Shown here: positions 1 to 12,111 of the stretch, piece by piece
Numbering within the stretch: the stretch's first letter is position 1
How the letters are laid out: each line of letters opens with the position of its first letter
DNA from: Atkinsonella hypoxylon
Lineage: Eukaryota > Ascomycota > Sordariomycetes > Hypocreales > Clavicipitaceae
Length of the DNA stretch: 64,000 nucleotides
Reading direction: 5' to 3'
Assembly (NCBI GenBank): GCA_000729835.1
Contig: JFHB01000042.1
Location: 62,001-126,000 of the forward strand
The notes under the pieces: model-generated
Seen by the model: the letters and a program-made list of their open reading frames with translations, nothing else
Told to the model about the DNA's origin: nothing
Database searches by the model: none
Translations under genes and position numbers: made by a program

Positions 1-248
1 TGCCTTTGTGACCGTCAGCGACGCTCGCCTACCCGGTGCCAAAATTTCAACGCGAACAGCAAACAGTGACAAAATCCGGCACAGCTGACGTCAAGTGGTG
101 GAGTCACGTGTGGAACGAGGAGACCCAGCCTGCTGGGACCTCTTAGCGCACTTCGTGTTGCGTGGAGCGTGGAGCCCGTATCGCCTCAACCCTAGCCTGT
201 CACGAACTTCGAAGGTCGTTCGAACAATATGGTCTTTGCTTGTTCCAT

Positions 249-265
249 TATATATATATATATAT
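249..265. repeat. AT dinucleotide microsatellite
   Basis: An uninterrupted TA repeat of about eight units, followed by a T-rich tract. It lies in gene-free DNA. Confidence 0.9.
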
Positions 266-3200
266 TTTTAATATTTTTACTTTTTACATGAATAAGAATG
301 CGGCATATGTTGAGGCTGGTAACAATTGCACGCCTCTGGCATAATCATCTCGTCAACGCAACCCGCTGAACTCTCTTTGGCTGAGAATTCCATGAGACCC
401 TCCTTATGTTGCTAGAGTACTATGGCGCAGTTTCGCTCGGGGTAAAAGAGAAATCGCTTTAGTTAGTATGTGGCGTTGATGAGCCTAGCCACATCAACTA
501 ACTGATAGATCTGTCTGTCACGGGAGAGCACATGCAGTAGGGACCAGAGAAAGACTGGGCTTGACTCCGTCATCCCTTTCCGTTCAAAACTCATGGGAGC
601 TCTGTAACACGCTAGATAAGCAGCTTCCCGACCAGACGAGAATCAACAGTTGAGATCAAAGCTCGTCAGCTGTGACAAGGCTGCAGAAGGAGCCAGGCCT
701 CAGTTGAGGATCGCCGGCTGCCGGTATACACAATTGTATGAGATGCAATCGAGATTGAATTCGGCTGTAGGTATGATACCATAGCGAGATATTGAAGCTG
801 CATCCATCCGATGTCAATTGGCCCAGCTGGAAAGACAGATTTCTCGCCCCACCACGTGTTAAGATGATTAGCGAACTCCTAAACCATGACAACCCCCAGC
901 AGGGGCAACTGGCGAGCAAGATGCATTAATAACCGCTGAGTAATGGCTAGAAAAGGTTCAAGATTTCCCTAGGGAAGTGAGGGCGAGGAATCTAGTGCGC
1001 CAGTGCATCGCTTTCTCTTCTGGGTGGCTATGTCTTAATTACTTTGTCGGGCTGTAGTTATTGATGATGTATGGAGATGATTTCAACCAAGTCGTGTTTC
1101 TCCTGACTTGTCTATGGGCGACGAATAAGATGTTCACATGAACAACTTACAAGTGGGTATGTGGTAAACCTACAGTGTCTACACTTATGAGCCCAGATGT
1201 TCGTTCAATTCCTTGAATCTTCCTTCACATAACTAGGATTGCCCTTGTTCTGCCATACTTGTGGCAGGATAGATATGAACAAAGCATGTGAAAATGGAAG
1301 TGCTGTCAGGCATGCCTATGCATGTCTCTGGGATTGAGCGTCCTGACTGGAAGGGTAGATCTCCGTGCTCGAGTTCGTATGGGGCTCAGAGGGTCCTTGG
1401 CGACGCAAATCCTCCCCGCGATTGTCAGTGATGACGTAACTCCATTGCAGAGGAAATAGTGACGTTTGAGTATAAAGACTGTTGCTTTTGCTTCTTGTAG
1501 GAGACAAACCCAGCCATCCTTTTGTGCATTGTGTCAAGGCATACAATGCCCTGCGGCTAATACCGAATCAAAATCGATGGGATCTGCTTCCTCGATTTCG
1601 ATGTAGCGTTTCTTTTTTTTTCTTTTTTCTTTCTCTCTCTCTTCTTTTTTTTTTTTTTTTTTTTTTTTTCTTTGATTTTCTTACAGAAAAAAAAAGCAAG
1701 AAAATAAACCATACAAGGAAAGCTAACTCAACCATCGGAAGACTAAAGTCTACACATGTATTATCCGAATACGCACCAGCAACTGCGCGTAGAGCGGTAT
1801 CAAGTGGAGCCTGACCCTTTGACCACCAACCAGGGAGGTCCTGGTGAAGGTTAACGACAATCGCGATATCAAGGGTCCTATTCGACACGATTGGTTCATT
1901 TGGGGGCCTTGTTGACGAAAGGTCTTGTCTTGGTACCTGCCCCCAAGGTACCTGCCTTGGACAGGTACCATTGCGGTGCTAGTCAACACAATTGCAAGAC
2001 AGCTAAACATTGCCAAGAAGATGGTCCATGACTTGTTGTCCTGCCTTATCAGGGCTCACGAGCGTATCACAGTCACCAGCTCGGGGTTGGCCTGTGATGG
2101 TATCTAGTACGAAAGGCTGCCAAGCACTTCTTGTATTCGTGAAACGCTCGTAAAACTTGCTGCATACCTCCCCAACTACCCTGAAATCTGATTAAGCGCG
2201 CGAAGACACAGACCAGGTCACGAAGTAGCTTCTTGACCAATCGAATGTGCAGTATGTGGCACTTGATGTTGTGTGCAAAATAAATGCCACTATATACGGA
2301 ATACTCCGCACTTGAGTTACATCTAGATTAGCAATAGATGCAATGTAGGTATGAAAGTGGGTCCCGTAACCAGCCCAGTGTCTTCACGCCCTTGATGAGA
2401 TGCAAAAATGGTATTTCTTTCATCGTGCGTGAGAAGTCATTTTACTAGAGCTGGTATCAAATGTTAAAAATCGTCCATGATCCATTGTGACTTTCAACCG
2501 AAAGGTTTCGTCAGTCAAAGTTTTCATCATCATTAAGGGAAGCCAATCATTGGGACCATGGTCGAATCATGGCGGGAAATCCTTGTTCAAGATGCTTGCG
2601 GCTAACCTATTTTAGGCTTAGCTCCTCCCTTCTATGTCCCAAGCAATTAAATAATACCTGCATGTTCCTCATCCCCAGTGTTTAGCCAAGACTTGTAACA
2701 AATCGCCCTCCACTAACTATTGTCCTTCCAGATAGGGCCCAAGGTATTTACGTACCTACCTGATAATTACAACCAGTGGAGTACTTGGCACCCGATGCTT
2801 CCACTGCGGCTTGACGAGATTGTAATTTGAAAAGCCATGACACTGGTGAGAGCTGCTAGGATGCCGGCAATTTTGACAGTGAAGCTTTTCAAGCGATTGC
2901 GACACATGCCTTCCTCGAGACTTTGGCGGACGTCCCAGGCACCTGGTACTTTCTACCGCCTTATGCTCTGCTCAGTTACGACCGAAATGCATGTTCTAGA
3001 TATTTATAGCCGAACATACTGCATACTGCATTTCCAAAAGTACATGGAAGCCAGGAGGATAATACAGCTGCATAATATATGTACAGCCCGGATTTTCCTG
3101 GACCAAAACGCCTCGATTACTATGTTGTGATGCTGAAGTTCACGTAGCCTGTGTGGTCGTTATTAGCATCGGCGACTGGTCAGAAACCTGTGTTGCAATG

Positions 3201-4539
3201 CAATGCGGCAATGGAGGGAGGGTATTCCGTACAAGCTCTCGGAGCCGGCCGCATCGTACCTCCTGCCTGATTAGTTCGCGCCATGATCCACCCCATCCTT
3301 GATGTGCCTGCATCCCACGCATCAATGCCAGAGCTGACGACAGTCCAATCAACCGCGAACACCGGCCCCTTTGAAGCCACGCGCACACAAACACAATCTT
3401 GTAGCCGAGGTTGCCGACATGATAATTGCAGGCACGGCGTGGGATTATTCAATGTGCGAGGTGAAGAGAAAAACAATTATTGCCGTACTTCGGCTACAGT
3501 TAAAGCAGCAGAGCAAAGCCACTCAGTCTGGTCAGCAAGGAGGCAAACCCAAAATCTGTTGTCTTGTAATAATGTGTTTTGAGGGGTTGGGGTTTCGAGA
3601 CAGAAGACAGGCTTCGTATCCCAGTCAGTTATGCTTCGTATGGAAATGTGATGGGGCTCACGTCACAATTCCACAATTCCGGGCTAGGCATGCGGAACCG
3701 GGCATCGCCGGCACGAAAGGGGGGGGGGGACACGCACACATAAACATATACACTAGATACATATACATACACACGCACACACATATATTACATAGGTACT
3801 TACATATTACATACATATCAAGGCTGGAAAGATAAGGTGTGAGCCCGTTACATGTATGTAGGCAGCCTTGGAGTCTAGGGTTTTCTCTGTTCATGACCCC
3901 TCAATCTAGCCCGTTCTCCGGCACTTCGCGTGACAACCGCTATCTGTCCTAGACTACGGAATACTAGTGCAAATGTCCCCGGAGGCATGGACATGTGTCG
4001 TAAGCTCGTGTCTGGCATGCAACTGGGCCGAGAGTGACAATATAACTAATATGCAGTGCTTTTGGACCCGCTGATCCAACATCCATATCTCTGGCCACGC
4101 CTCCTTTGAGATACCATGTGCCTGGCTCGATGCCCCGGCCAGACAAGAAGGATTGAATAGTTAGTTACCTTCTTAACCCATTCTTATTAACCCGGTCGGA
4201 GTCTTGGCAGCGTGCTACAATCGGTGTTGTCATGACGGCCGTGAAGGACCCGCAACTCTGGTATCGAGCCAGCCGCCGCCCGCTGCGACCATTGCAGCCA
4301 CTGTAGCCACTGCGGCACAGCACTAATATGGAGCATTTGGCAGCGCTTCTGAGCCTCTGAGCCTCTTAGCCTCTGACCGTGCCTGGAATCTCACTTTTAG
4401 GGAGGTAGAGATCTTGGGGCGCTCCAGTGCGCCTTCTGCTGTTGTGCTCCCCCAGGCTGCAACCATGCTGCGTGGCCACGCCGCTATCCCTCCCTACCTA
4501 CCCACCTACCTAATACCCAGGTACCTAAAGTCAACATGG

Positions 4540-4562
4540 AATATATATATATATATATATAT
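4540..4562. repeat. AT dinucleotide microsatellite
   Basis: An uninterrupted AT repeat of about eleven units in gene-free DNA, just after a cluster of CCTACC and GGTACCT words (4490-4526). Confidence 0.9.
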
Positions 4563-4990
4563 TAATTTCACAGAGCACGAACGCCTTCTGTATTGTCTTC
4601 GCCGTCAGACTGACGCCCCCGGGTTGCTGGTCGTTCGTGTTATTGCTGCCAGTACCTTGCCAAGTTAGGTCTGGGTTGACTGAACTAACCTGCCCTGCCG
4701 CCCGTCCCCCTTCCCCAACTGATTGACCCTTGGTGCTCATTAAGACTTCAATGTTATTTATTAGTCACACTTTGCGCACCGGTTCTCCACGAACCCTCTC
4801 AAAGAGCAGGCGCTTTGCCGCAGCCTACGCGACCTACATCTCCTCGGGATCCGTCAGGCCCCAAATGTGTGCTGCCAGGCGTTGTTGGGGCTAAAAAGCG
4901 CACCAGACAGCAATTAGCAGCCCTACAATCTACGTAAACTATGAAATAAGTCTGGTCTGGTAGGCTTTAGAAGACAGAGGACAGGTGTTG

Positions 4991-6452
4991 CCGCATGGTG
5001 GAGAATAAGACTTCTGGTCTGGTCTGGTCTGTTCTGGCACGTATTTGGTGCCTTGGGTCCCCATATTATTCAGACGCAGCGTATCGCGCAGCGTATCGCG
5101 CAGCGGCTCCTCTGCCATCTGCCACTACCGCTGCCTGCCTGCTGCTCCGGCCAGGGTTAGCCCAGGAGTCATGTACACAACGCGCACACACCGCCAGCTG
5201 GTTCCGTGGCCAACGTGAAAGTCCGCCCTTCCGTCCTCCTCCCGCTTTCACTCCATCACCAACACCACGCACAACCCACCGTCTTGCCGACCCTTTTCTT
5301 CTCCTTCCTATTTTCCTCCCCTCATCTTCGTCATCATCATCTTTTCCCCTTCTTGGCCATTTCCCCTTCCCCTTCCCCTTCCCCTTTTCTAACCACCTCT
5401 CAGCACCCGTCCACCAGCACGACCAGCACGCGAACAACGCCTTCCAGAGCCTCAATCCACCTGGTACGGACCCCCTTTATTCTGCTGCCTCGCCTCCGAG
5501 CCCCTTCCCCTATTCCACTGATTTCAACTCTTTTGCGTGTCGTGTTTCTTCTTCTCGTTCGCCCTTTCTCCGTGTCGTCTCCTCCCATCTTTGAGCGATT
5601 TCGTTGCATACATCGACTTGGCAAGCCTTGCACCGTCCTGCCCCAGGCCACTGCTCTCCTCTCCTGTCTTTGGCCATTCCAACGACCTGCCGTCGCTCGT
5701 CCTTCCATCGATTGTAATACCTTTGAACGTACTTGTTGCCTTCAAACATTAGGCGGAGCGAGAAGAGAATATAAAGGGCCATTCAGCCTGGAGCATAGGT
5801 CACCATTCACGCACCCGCTCTCTCATGTGCTGGCTGAATCAGTTGGATAAGTCTCCATCGTGACGCCTAAAGACCTATTTATTCTGTTGAGTAGGCTCTG
5901 CCACAACCTCTGGAACGTAACGGATAGGAATATCTGTTGTAACGTCTTGCTCCCGACACGAAGAAAGATTGTTCTGCGTTCGACACTCTTTTGGTCACCG
6001 GCGTCCTTTTTCTTACTTCCCAGTGGCACCACGAATCTGTCCATCCTCTCCTTGAACGAATTCAGGAATTATTATTCCCCTTGAAAAGACGCTCGTTATC
6101 GCCCTCTTACGCGCGCGTCGAGCGACCTGCATAGAATTAGATCATCTGCAGAGGCACAACAAAGGTGCGGAAATTCTGCAAGCACATCCAGCGGTTGGCT
6201 CATCATACCAACAGTCCATCCCCAGTCCCAATAACACTTGTTCACTCGAATACTCTATACACTGTCTCGTCAACTAGCACTAATGTTTTTGTCTCTGGTT
6301 CAGGAAGTCTCGCGTGATCACCAAGCCTTTCTCTTCTTTTTTGATTTGATACTGCAGCTTTATTCAGCGCTTAAAGTCACGGACGCAAGTGATCGAAGTG
6401 GCATCTCCTATTCCAGTACAATCCGCAAAAGTAGTGCCTCTTTAGGAGAACT
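4991..6452 (+). promoter_or_regulatory. probable promoter and long CT-rich leader of the Bni4-like gene
   Basis: From about 5210 to 5760 the plus strand is strongly pyrimidine-rich, with CCCTTC repeats around 5360-5390 and many TCTTC/CCTC words. This is a common look of core promoters and 5' leaders in filamentous fungi. The open frames in this stretch are Ser/Pro-rich products of that composition and I do not call them genes. The transcription start is not determined. GT...CAG stretches near 6200-6303 could be a leader intron, but this cannot be settled by eye. Confidence 0.4.
5076..5106. repeat. short tandem repeat, 12-bp unit
   Basis: The unit GCAGCGTATCGC occurs twice in tandem, followed by a partial third copy. 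It lies at the upstream edge of the pyrimidine-rich leader that precedes the Bni4-like gene. Confidence 0.8.
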
Positions 6453-8941
6453 ATGGCTGCGTTGGTCCAGACATACTCGCAACCGACAGCTACATCCACC
6501 ATGCTTCAGACCCGCCCCTCAACTGGTGGCATGATGCCCAATAAGCAATCTCACGGCGGCCATCAATACAATGCCGGCAGTTCCCAGGCTATGAGGTCCG
6601 TCTACAACGCAAACGGTTCTATGGGATATCGAGGCAGCTCAATTCCTACACAGCCTTATGCCTTTTCTAATACACCCAACCTCAATCAGACGTTGCCATG
6701 GCAGCAGTATGGTGCATACAGAACTAGCTCTTCCCCCACAATTTCCTCACAGCATCAGGCATATGATGCTGGACAGAACTATCGTCCTATCATGCAGAAT
6801 AACGCTCAAGGATATTCGAACGCATTTGGAGTGAGCTATGGTGGTTCCCGAGATGACACTGCTCTAACGCAGATCCGAAATATCACGCCCGCCCCACGCC
6901 AGCAATCGTACCTGTCAGTATCGACTCAGCCCTCCTTTTCGTCATCTACAAAGCACAGCGGGCCAGACCGGTACAGACGCACGACATCGGTGCAGTCCTC
7001 GCATACCCGCTCGCAGAGCTCGCCGCTTCAATCCAGTTCTCCAATGCTTCACCCGAGCCAGGCCTATCAAGCTAGCAGACGATATTCAGCGTCGAACTTG
7101 TCCACTAATCACGGGTTAATGGCGGTGTCATCGATGGATGACTTGCAGAAATACAAGAAGGCTGCTCAGGATGATGGCATGAAAATGCGTCGTCGGAGCG
7201 TAAACAACATTGAAACACCAGATATTGCATTGATACGATCAATCTCGCGGGATAGTGCAAAAGTCGAGCAGCCTCGCTCTGGGCGACCCAAAAGTCACTC
7301 ACGACACGGAAGCTCGGAGAGCGTGTCAACTCACAGCAGCCACTCTCGAACTTCATCTGTAAGTTGTTAATCCTACCTACGAAAAGGACTTTAAAGTTTG
7401 CCGACGAGCCGATCTGCATGCAAGTCATATGTGCTAACCAAGGTTATGATGCAGGCCACGACCAACCGCAACGTGCCCGTCCCCACAGGCAACCCCTCTT
7501 TACCTGCCAATAATGAAACACCTGTCAAGAATGACCAGCAGAAGATGATAAATTTCCCTCCTCGAGGCTCTTCGTCTGATGTTGCTAAGCGCACGCACAA
7601 CCCCTCACCTCTGTCCAAGCCGGCCGCGACGGCAAACGATGCCAGCGGAGCAGCTGCGGCTACGGCGAATATGGAGTCACCTGCTGCTAAGCAGCTTGCT
7701 GCCTTGAATTCGAAGGGGGGCAAGCGCCAGAGTAAAACATCCAGATTGAGGCGAGCTTTCTCATTTGGCAGTGCTGCTGATTTTCGAAGAGTAGCGGAAG
7801 AAGCTGATAAGGCTGAGCCGTCCAAACTTCACAAGCAACCTACACCTGAGGAGGCCTATAGTGTCGAGCAGGCCCGTATTGCAGAGGCACAGGAGGCGGC
7901 GGGCATTGGAAATAACATCTATGGCGGGCGATTTTTTGGCTCTACGGATAACGTCTCCATATCCTCCACTGCCTCATCAGCATCCATCATGATCCGCAAG
8001 ATGGGCCGCGGCATGAAGAGGAGCACCCATTCACTTGTCGGTCTCTTTCGTCCCAAGTCTGTCGTTGGGGCTCCTGCCGCCGAGCCGCTCACCCCCGAGG
8101 CTAGTCAAGCTGCAGTTTCTATGGTGACTGTTGAAGCAGAGGCGCAACGTGTCAATGTGACTGCGGATCCTCAGGCGGCCAATGGAGGTACTGGCTTTCC
8201 CCATCTGGAACGAAACTCTCTTGATGCCGCTCAGATATCAGATGGCCACGGGGAACGACTTGGTAGCTCAGCCGGCGAGCAACCAGGTACACGTAAGAGT
8301 ATCGTTGGTGGCGATGGCGAACGTGCCGAAGTGCTTGCGGCTGTCAGAAAAGGAATCTTGAAAAGTATGTGTGATAAACGTTTAGATTGGGTAATAGGCA
8401 TAGGATTAGAAAACTAACAATTCTATTTAGGATCCGGAAGTCCGTCAGTCCGGCCCGTGGAAGGACTTGCATCACCAGATCTCGTTCTCCCCAACATACC
8501 CGCTGTTGCCGACTCACCGACTTCTAGCGCGCCAAGCACGCCAGTTGACGAAGTTCACGGCCATAAGAGGACGGGCTCTGTCGCCATCGGCAGTGAAGAC
8601 TATTTCATGTCTGCCTTACGACTGCGCCAGGACAATCAATCCGGAACACCATCAGCCAAGAGGAACGCAACGTTCTCTCCTCGCTTGGTATTCTACGACA
8701 CTTGGCCCAGTCAGGAGTACGACCGACGAGGAGAAATTGCCACGTGCAACCGCCTCACTCCACTCCTCGCTCAGCAGATCAAAGAAGAGCTCAACTCGTT
8801 CAAGATGGTGTGTTTCTCTTGCCCCTCTCTTTCGTGTTTACACAAGGTCATTTTGTGCTTGGGTAAGATTTGGAACTAATGAACAAGCGACAGGAAATGG
8901 AAGTACACGAGAATTCAAAGATTTACACGCACTTTTTCTGA
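6453..8941 (+). CDS. Bni4/Afr1-like protein phosphatase-1 adaptor (four exons)
   Basis: Exons are 6453-7358, 7455-8364, 8431-8807 and 8894-8941, giving 746 residues. The three introns (96, 66 and 86 nt) have GTAAGT, GTATGT and GTGTGT donors; the first two have clear CTAAC branch sites. The N-terminal half is Ser/Gln/Tyr-rich and probably disordered. A basic motif KTSRLRRAFSFG lies near residues 396-407. The C-terminus carries EYDRRGEIATCNRLTPLLAQ and, across the last splice, ends EMEVHENSKIYTHFF. From memory, this terminal block is the conserved region of yeast Bni4 and Afr1. Bni4 brings phosphatase Glc7 and chitin synthase III to the bud neck. Two PP1-docking-like motifs are visible: GILK near 602-605 (SILK type) and RNATF at 683-687 (a weak RVxF, with Ala at the Val position). 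The terminal block decides the last splice sites. A role in septum or hyphal-tip chitin deposition is inference. Confidence 0.7.
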
Positions 8942-10017
8942 TGACGATAGAACTACGTAGGGGGGGCATTCCTAATTGGTTCTTTACTCCATGACAGGCC
9001 TTTGGGAGCCCAGCTAGCCATGTATTCCTTCACATTTACAATTGTCGGCGTTATCAGGAACAGCATAGTAAGGCGTCACTGGTGTTTATGTCTTTGTGCT
9101 TCTTTTCTTCACTTCTCAGCTTGTTATTAAGTCGGTGTATCGGACGGGAATTTCCTATCCATGCTATAAGCATCTCATTAATTGTGCCGACACGTTTGGG
9201 ACCGATGAAGGATTACAGAGGAATCCCAATCGTTGGCGGAATAAAAGCGATGGCTGTAACGAGCCATCAACCAAATCCAGAAACCTGGTTGAAGTGATGA
9301 CTGGACTTCTGAACTGGGCAAGAGTTGGGATGGTGGATACAGAAAGGGCCTTAGACAGCAATGGCGAAGAATGTGTGCGTTTGTTGAGACGAGATTGAAT
9401 GCCGTCATTGTTGCGTTGTTTTTGACCGATGCTGCTGTCGTTGTTGTCTATTGACTGGTTCTCTGTTACTATTAAATCCTAAGATGGATGATGGAAGCAT
9501 AATATTCGAGCGACAGGTACATGAATGAATTGCCATACCGGTTACTCAATTTGTCTCGTGAAAATCCCAGAAGGCAGAGAGAGAGTGGCGCGGATCTAGA
9601 GACTAGCGTCAATATAATGAAAAAGCCATTTGACACTTGACACTTCTCGTTTGTGCGATGCTGCTTCTGGTCAGACCGGAAACTTCAGGGTCCAGGGTTA
9701 CGTTACTCAGGATCCAGCGGGTCCAGCGGGATGAGCCTGGTAGTTTTTTTAAAAAAAAAAAACGTTTTGGTTTCATATCGTATCGATTCCCTTCCCCTCC
9801 TTTCGTGCAACCGACGCTCGCTCAACGTCCCCTTGTTTCTTATAACAAATCGCTAACTTGTAACGACAAAATTTCTTGGCGCCAAATCCTCACCTGTCCG
9901 CCAGGCTTTATGCAGAAGCTTTGGCACCGGCATCTCCTCTCTTCTCAATCCTGCCCGCTGTCCATACTCCAACTTGTGGCAACTCGACGCCCACTCCCAT
10001 CCAGACGGCTCACCACG
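8942..10017. other. intergenic region between the Bni4-like gene and DUS1
   Basis: About 1.1 kb with no supported gene. It should hold the 3' end of the Bni4-like transcript and the DUS1 promoter. An A-rich tract lies near 9750-9762. An in-frame ATG at 9910 could extend DUS1 upstream; see the DUS1 entry. Confidence 0.5.
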
Positions 10018-11741
10018 ATGTCAATTTCAGATCCAGGCCAGGATGCATCTATTGCGGCGGCAGCGAGGACGAAATTGCACGGAAGAGCATTCTACGAGAG
10101 TATAGGGAGTCCCAGGTTCGTCGTGGCACCCATGGTAGATCAGTCAGAATTTGTACGTTGCCTTCTATGGAGGCCTCAAGATGGTATTATGCTAGGCTGT
10201 GGTGTTTCTGGTTAACTGACATACCAAACCAATTGTAGGCATGGCGCATGTTGACACGATCGTTCCTCACCGACGAAGAAAAGAAGAAGATGCTCGCATA
10301 TACCCCCATGTTCCACGCCTGTCTATTTTCACAGGAGAACAAATACCGAAGGGCACACTTTCAGGCAGTCAAGCCCGACTCGAATGAGCCGTGGCTAGAC
10401 GGAAACCCTACCATCGATCGCCCGCTTTTTGTCCAATTCTGCGCCAATGATCCCGATGCCCTGCTCTCTGCAGCCCAGAAGGTTGCGCCGTACTGTGACG
10501 CGGTCGACTTGAACTTGGGCTGTCCCCAGGGTATCGCTCGCAAGGGCCACTACGGTGCCTTCTTGCAAGAAGACCAACAATTGATTTTTCGACTTATAAA
10601 CACTTTGCATAAGGAACTGCCGATTCCTGTGACGGCCAAGATTCGCATTTTGGAGGACAAGCAACAAACGCTGGCTTATGCGAAGAACGTACTGAAGGCC
10701 GGAGCGTCTATACTGACGGTTCATGGAAGACGGAGAGAACAAAAGGGACATTTGACTGGTGTGGCGGACTGGAAGGTGCTCCGCTTCCTCAGGGACAATT
10801 TGCCACCTGAGACGGTCATCTTTGCAAACGGCAACATCTTGCAAGGGGCCAACATTGACGAATGTTTGGCAGCGACAGGCGCAGACGGTGTCATGAGCGC
10901 AGAGGGAAACCTCAGCGATCCAGCTTTGTTTGCAACGCCTCCACCCGTGGGACAAGAAGGTAGGGAGTACTGGCGCGGCAAGGATGGGAAAGGGGGATGG
11001 CGAGTTGACGCCATCACGAGGCGGTACATGGATATTCTGCACAGATACGCACTTGGCAATGAACCACCTCAGCGACGGCCACTGTTCATCCCTGGTGACG
11101 ACACAGCCTGGATGGAAGAGGTCCAGGAGGCAGAGACGAAATCCGACGAACCGGCCAAGAAGCGCCGCAAGAAAGACAGCGACACCCCTTGTGGTAAACG
11201 CGACGAGCCATCCCCCAACCTGGTCGCCATGCAACCGCACCTTTTCCATCTCCTCCGCCACTTGGTCACCAAGCACACCGACATAAGGAATATGCTCGCG
11301 CGAAGTCGAAGGGACGGCATCCAGGGGTACGAACGAGTCTTACAAGCCGTGGAGCGCAGAGTCGCCCAGGGGCTTCTAGAATACGCAGCCACCGACGGGA
11401 AGAGTTTCGAGGAAGAGCTCGAGACACTAGCCGATCCGCGAGACGAGGAAGGCCTAGACGAAACCGAGAGTTCAAAGGGGACAATTAGAAGGTGCAAGAG
11501 GCCGTGGTGGGTTGCGCAGCCGATTATTCGACCGTTGCCGAAGGAGGCTCTGGCTAAGGGGGCAATTCGGCCTAGCAAGAAGGAGCTGAGGGCCCAGGCG
11601 GCGGCGGAGACTACGGAGGTCAAGGTCGAGCATGGTATGGATGGGACGAGCAATGGCGTTGATGTGTGCGCAGATGGTGTGAATGGGGCAAGAGGGCAAG
11701 TGAAGGAGATTGCAGAGAGGGACGCATTGGTGTCGGGGTGA
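10018..11741 (+). CDS. DUS1: tRNA-dihydrouridine synthase Dus1-like (two exons)
   Basis: Exons 10018-10152 and 10239-11741 encode 545 residues. The 86-nt intron has donor GTACGT and acceptor TGTAG. Dus enzymes use FMN and NAD(P)H to reduce uridines in the tRNA D-loop; Dus1 acts at positions 16 and 17. Visible motifs are APMVDQSE near residues 37-44 (FMN-binding entry), VDLNLGCPQG with the catalytic Cys at about 140, KIRI and VHGRRREQKG (FMN phosphate and tRNA contacts), and FANGNI followed by GADGVMSAEG at the barrel end. After about residue 300 the protein continues with a Lys/Arg-rich segment and a tail of about 200 residues, as is usual for fungal Dus1. The frame is open upstream, and an ATG at 9910 would add 36 Arg/Ser-rich residues, so a second, possibly mitochondrial, form cannot be excluded. 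Confidence 0.93.
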
Positions 11742-12111
11742 TGCGTCGACAGGCTGGAATTGAATAGAGTAGAATGTGTATCAATGTATAAAATGGCATT
11801 TAGTACAAGTTTGCCTTGATGTACCAAGGTGCTGGCTGTTCCTCAAGATGTGGAAAGAATATATCCTATCCTTATGGGGTCATGGCCATGCATCAGCTGA
11901 GTATCTTTTGGTATAAACGTGTTGGCGAGGACTGCATTGACGTCGGTCGTGGCTCGTTTTCCAATCCCAAGGTACTCGACATGTCCTATCCATCCATCTG
12001 GTCCCTTACTCCCATCACAACCTTATCGACTCCCTCGTCGGGACCAATTCAAAACACGCTGACCAACATATTCTCCCAAGTTGCTCCGTCTGTCATGGCC
12101 CGAATCTCAAG

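Larger units (their letters stand above)
1..4990. other. gene-free intergenic DNA
   Basis: I see no convincing coding gene here on either strand. The open frames are short, lack recognisable domains and overlap microsatellites. The stretch holds an AT repeat near 249-265, a long poly-T tract near 1640-1670, a G11 run near 3719-3729, a CA/TA-rich tract near 3740-3812 and another AT repeat at 4540-4562. It also holds several copies of the motifs TACGGA(A/G)TA and GGTACC. It may contain regulatory DNA or decayed repeats, but nothing could be identified. Confidence 0.6.

Noticed and set aside
1482..1888. ORFs over the poly-T tract at about 1640-1670
   Set aside because: The translated poly-Phe or poly-Lys runs come from the homopolymer, and the flanks have no protein-like pattern.
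3371..3835. 154-codon plus-strand ORF
   Set aside because: It runs through a G-run and a CA/TA microsatellite, and the product has no recognisable domain.
5206..5850. Open frames of about 200 codons in the CT-rich leader
   Set aside because: Composition (Ser, Pro, Leu, His) follows the pyrimidine bias. Overlapping frames are open on both strands, and no domain or splice logic is visible.
11069..11827. Long antisense ORF (252 codons) over DUS1
   Set aside because: It is a shadow of the GC-rich DUS1 coding strand, and the sense frame carries clear Dus motifs.
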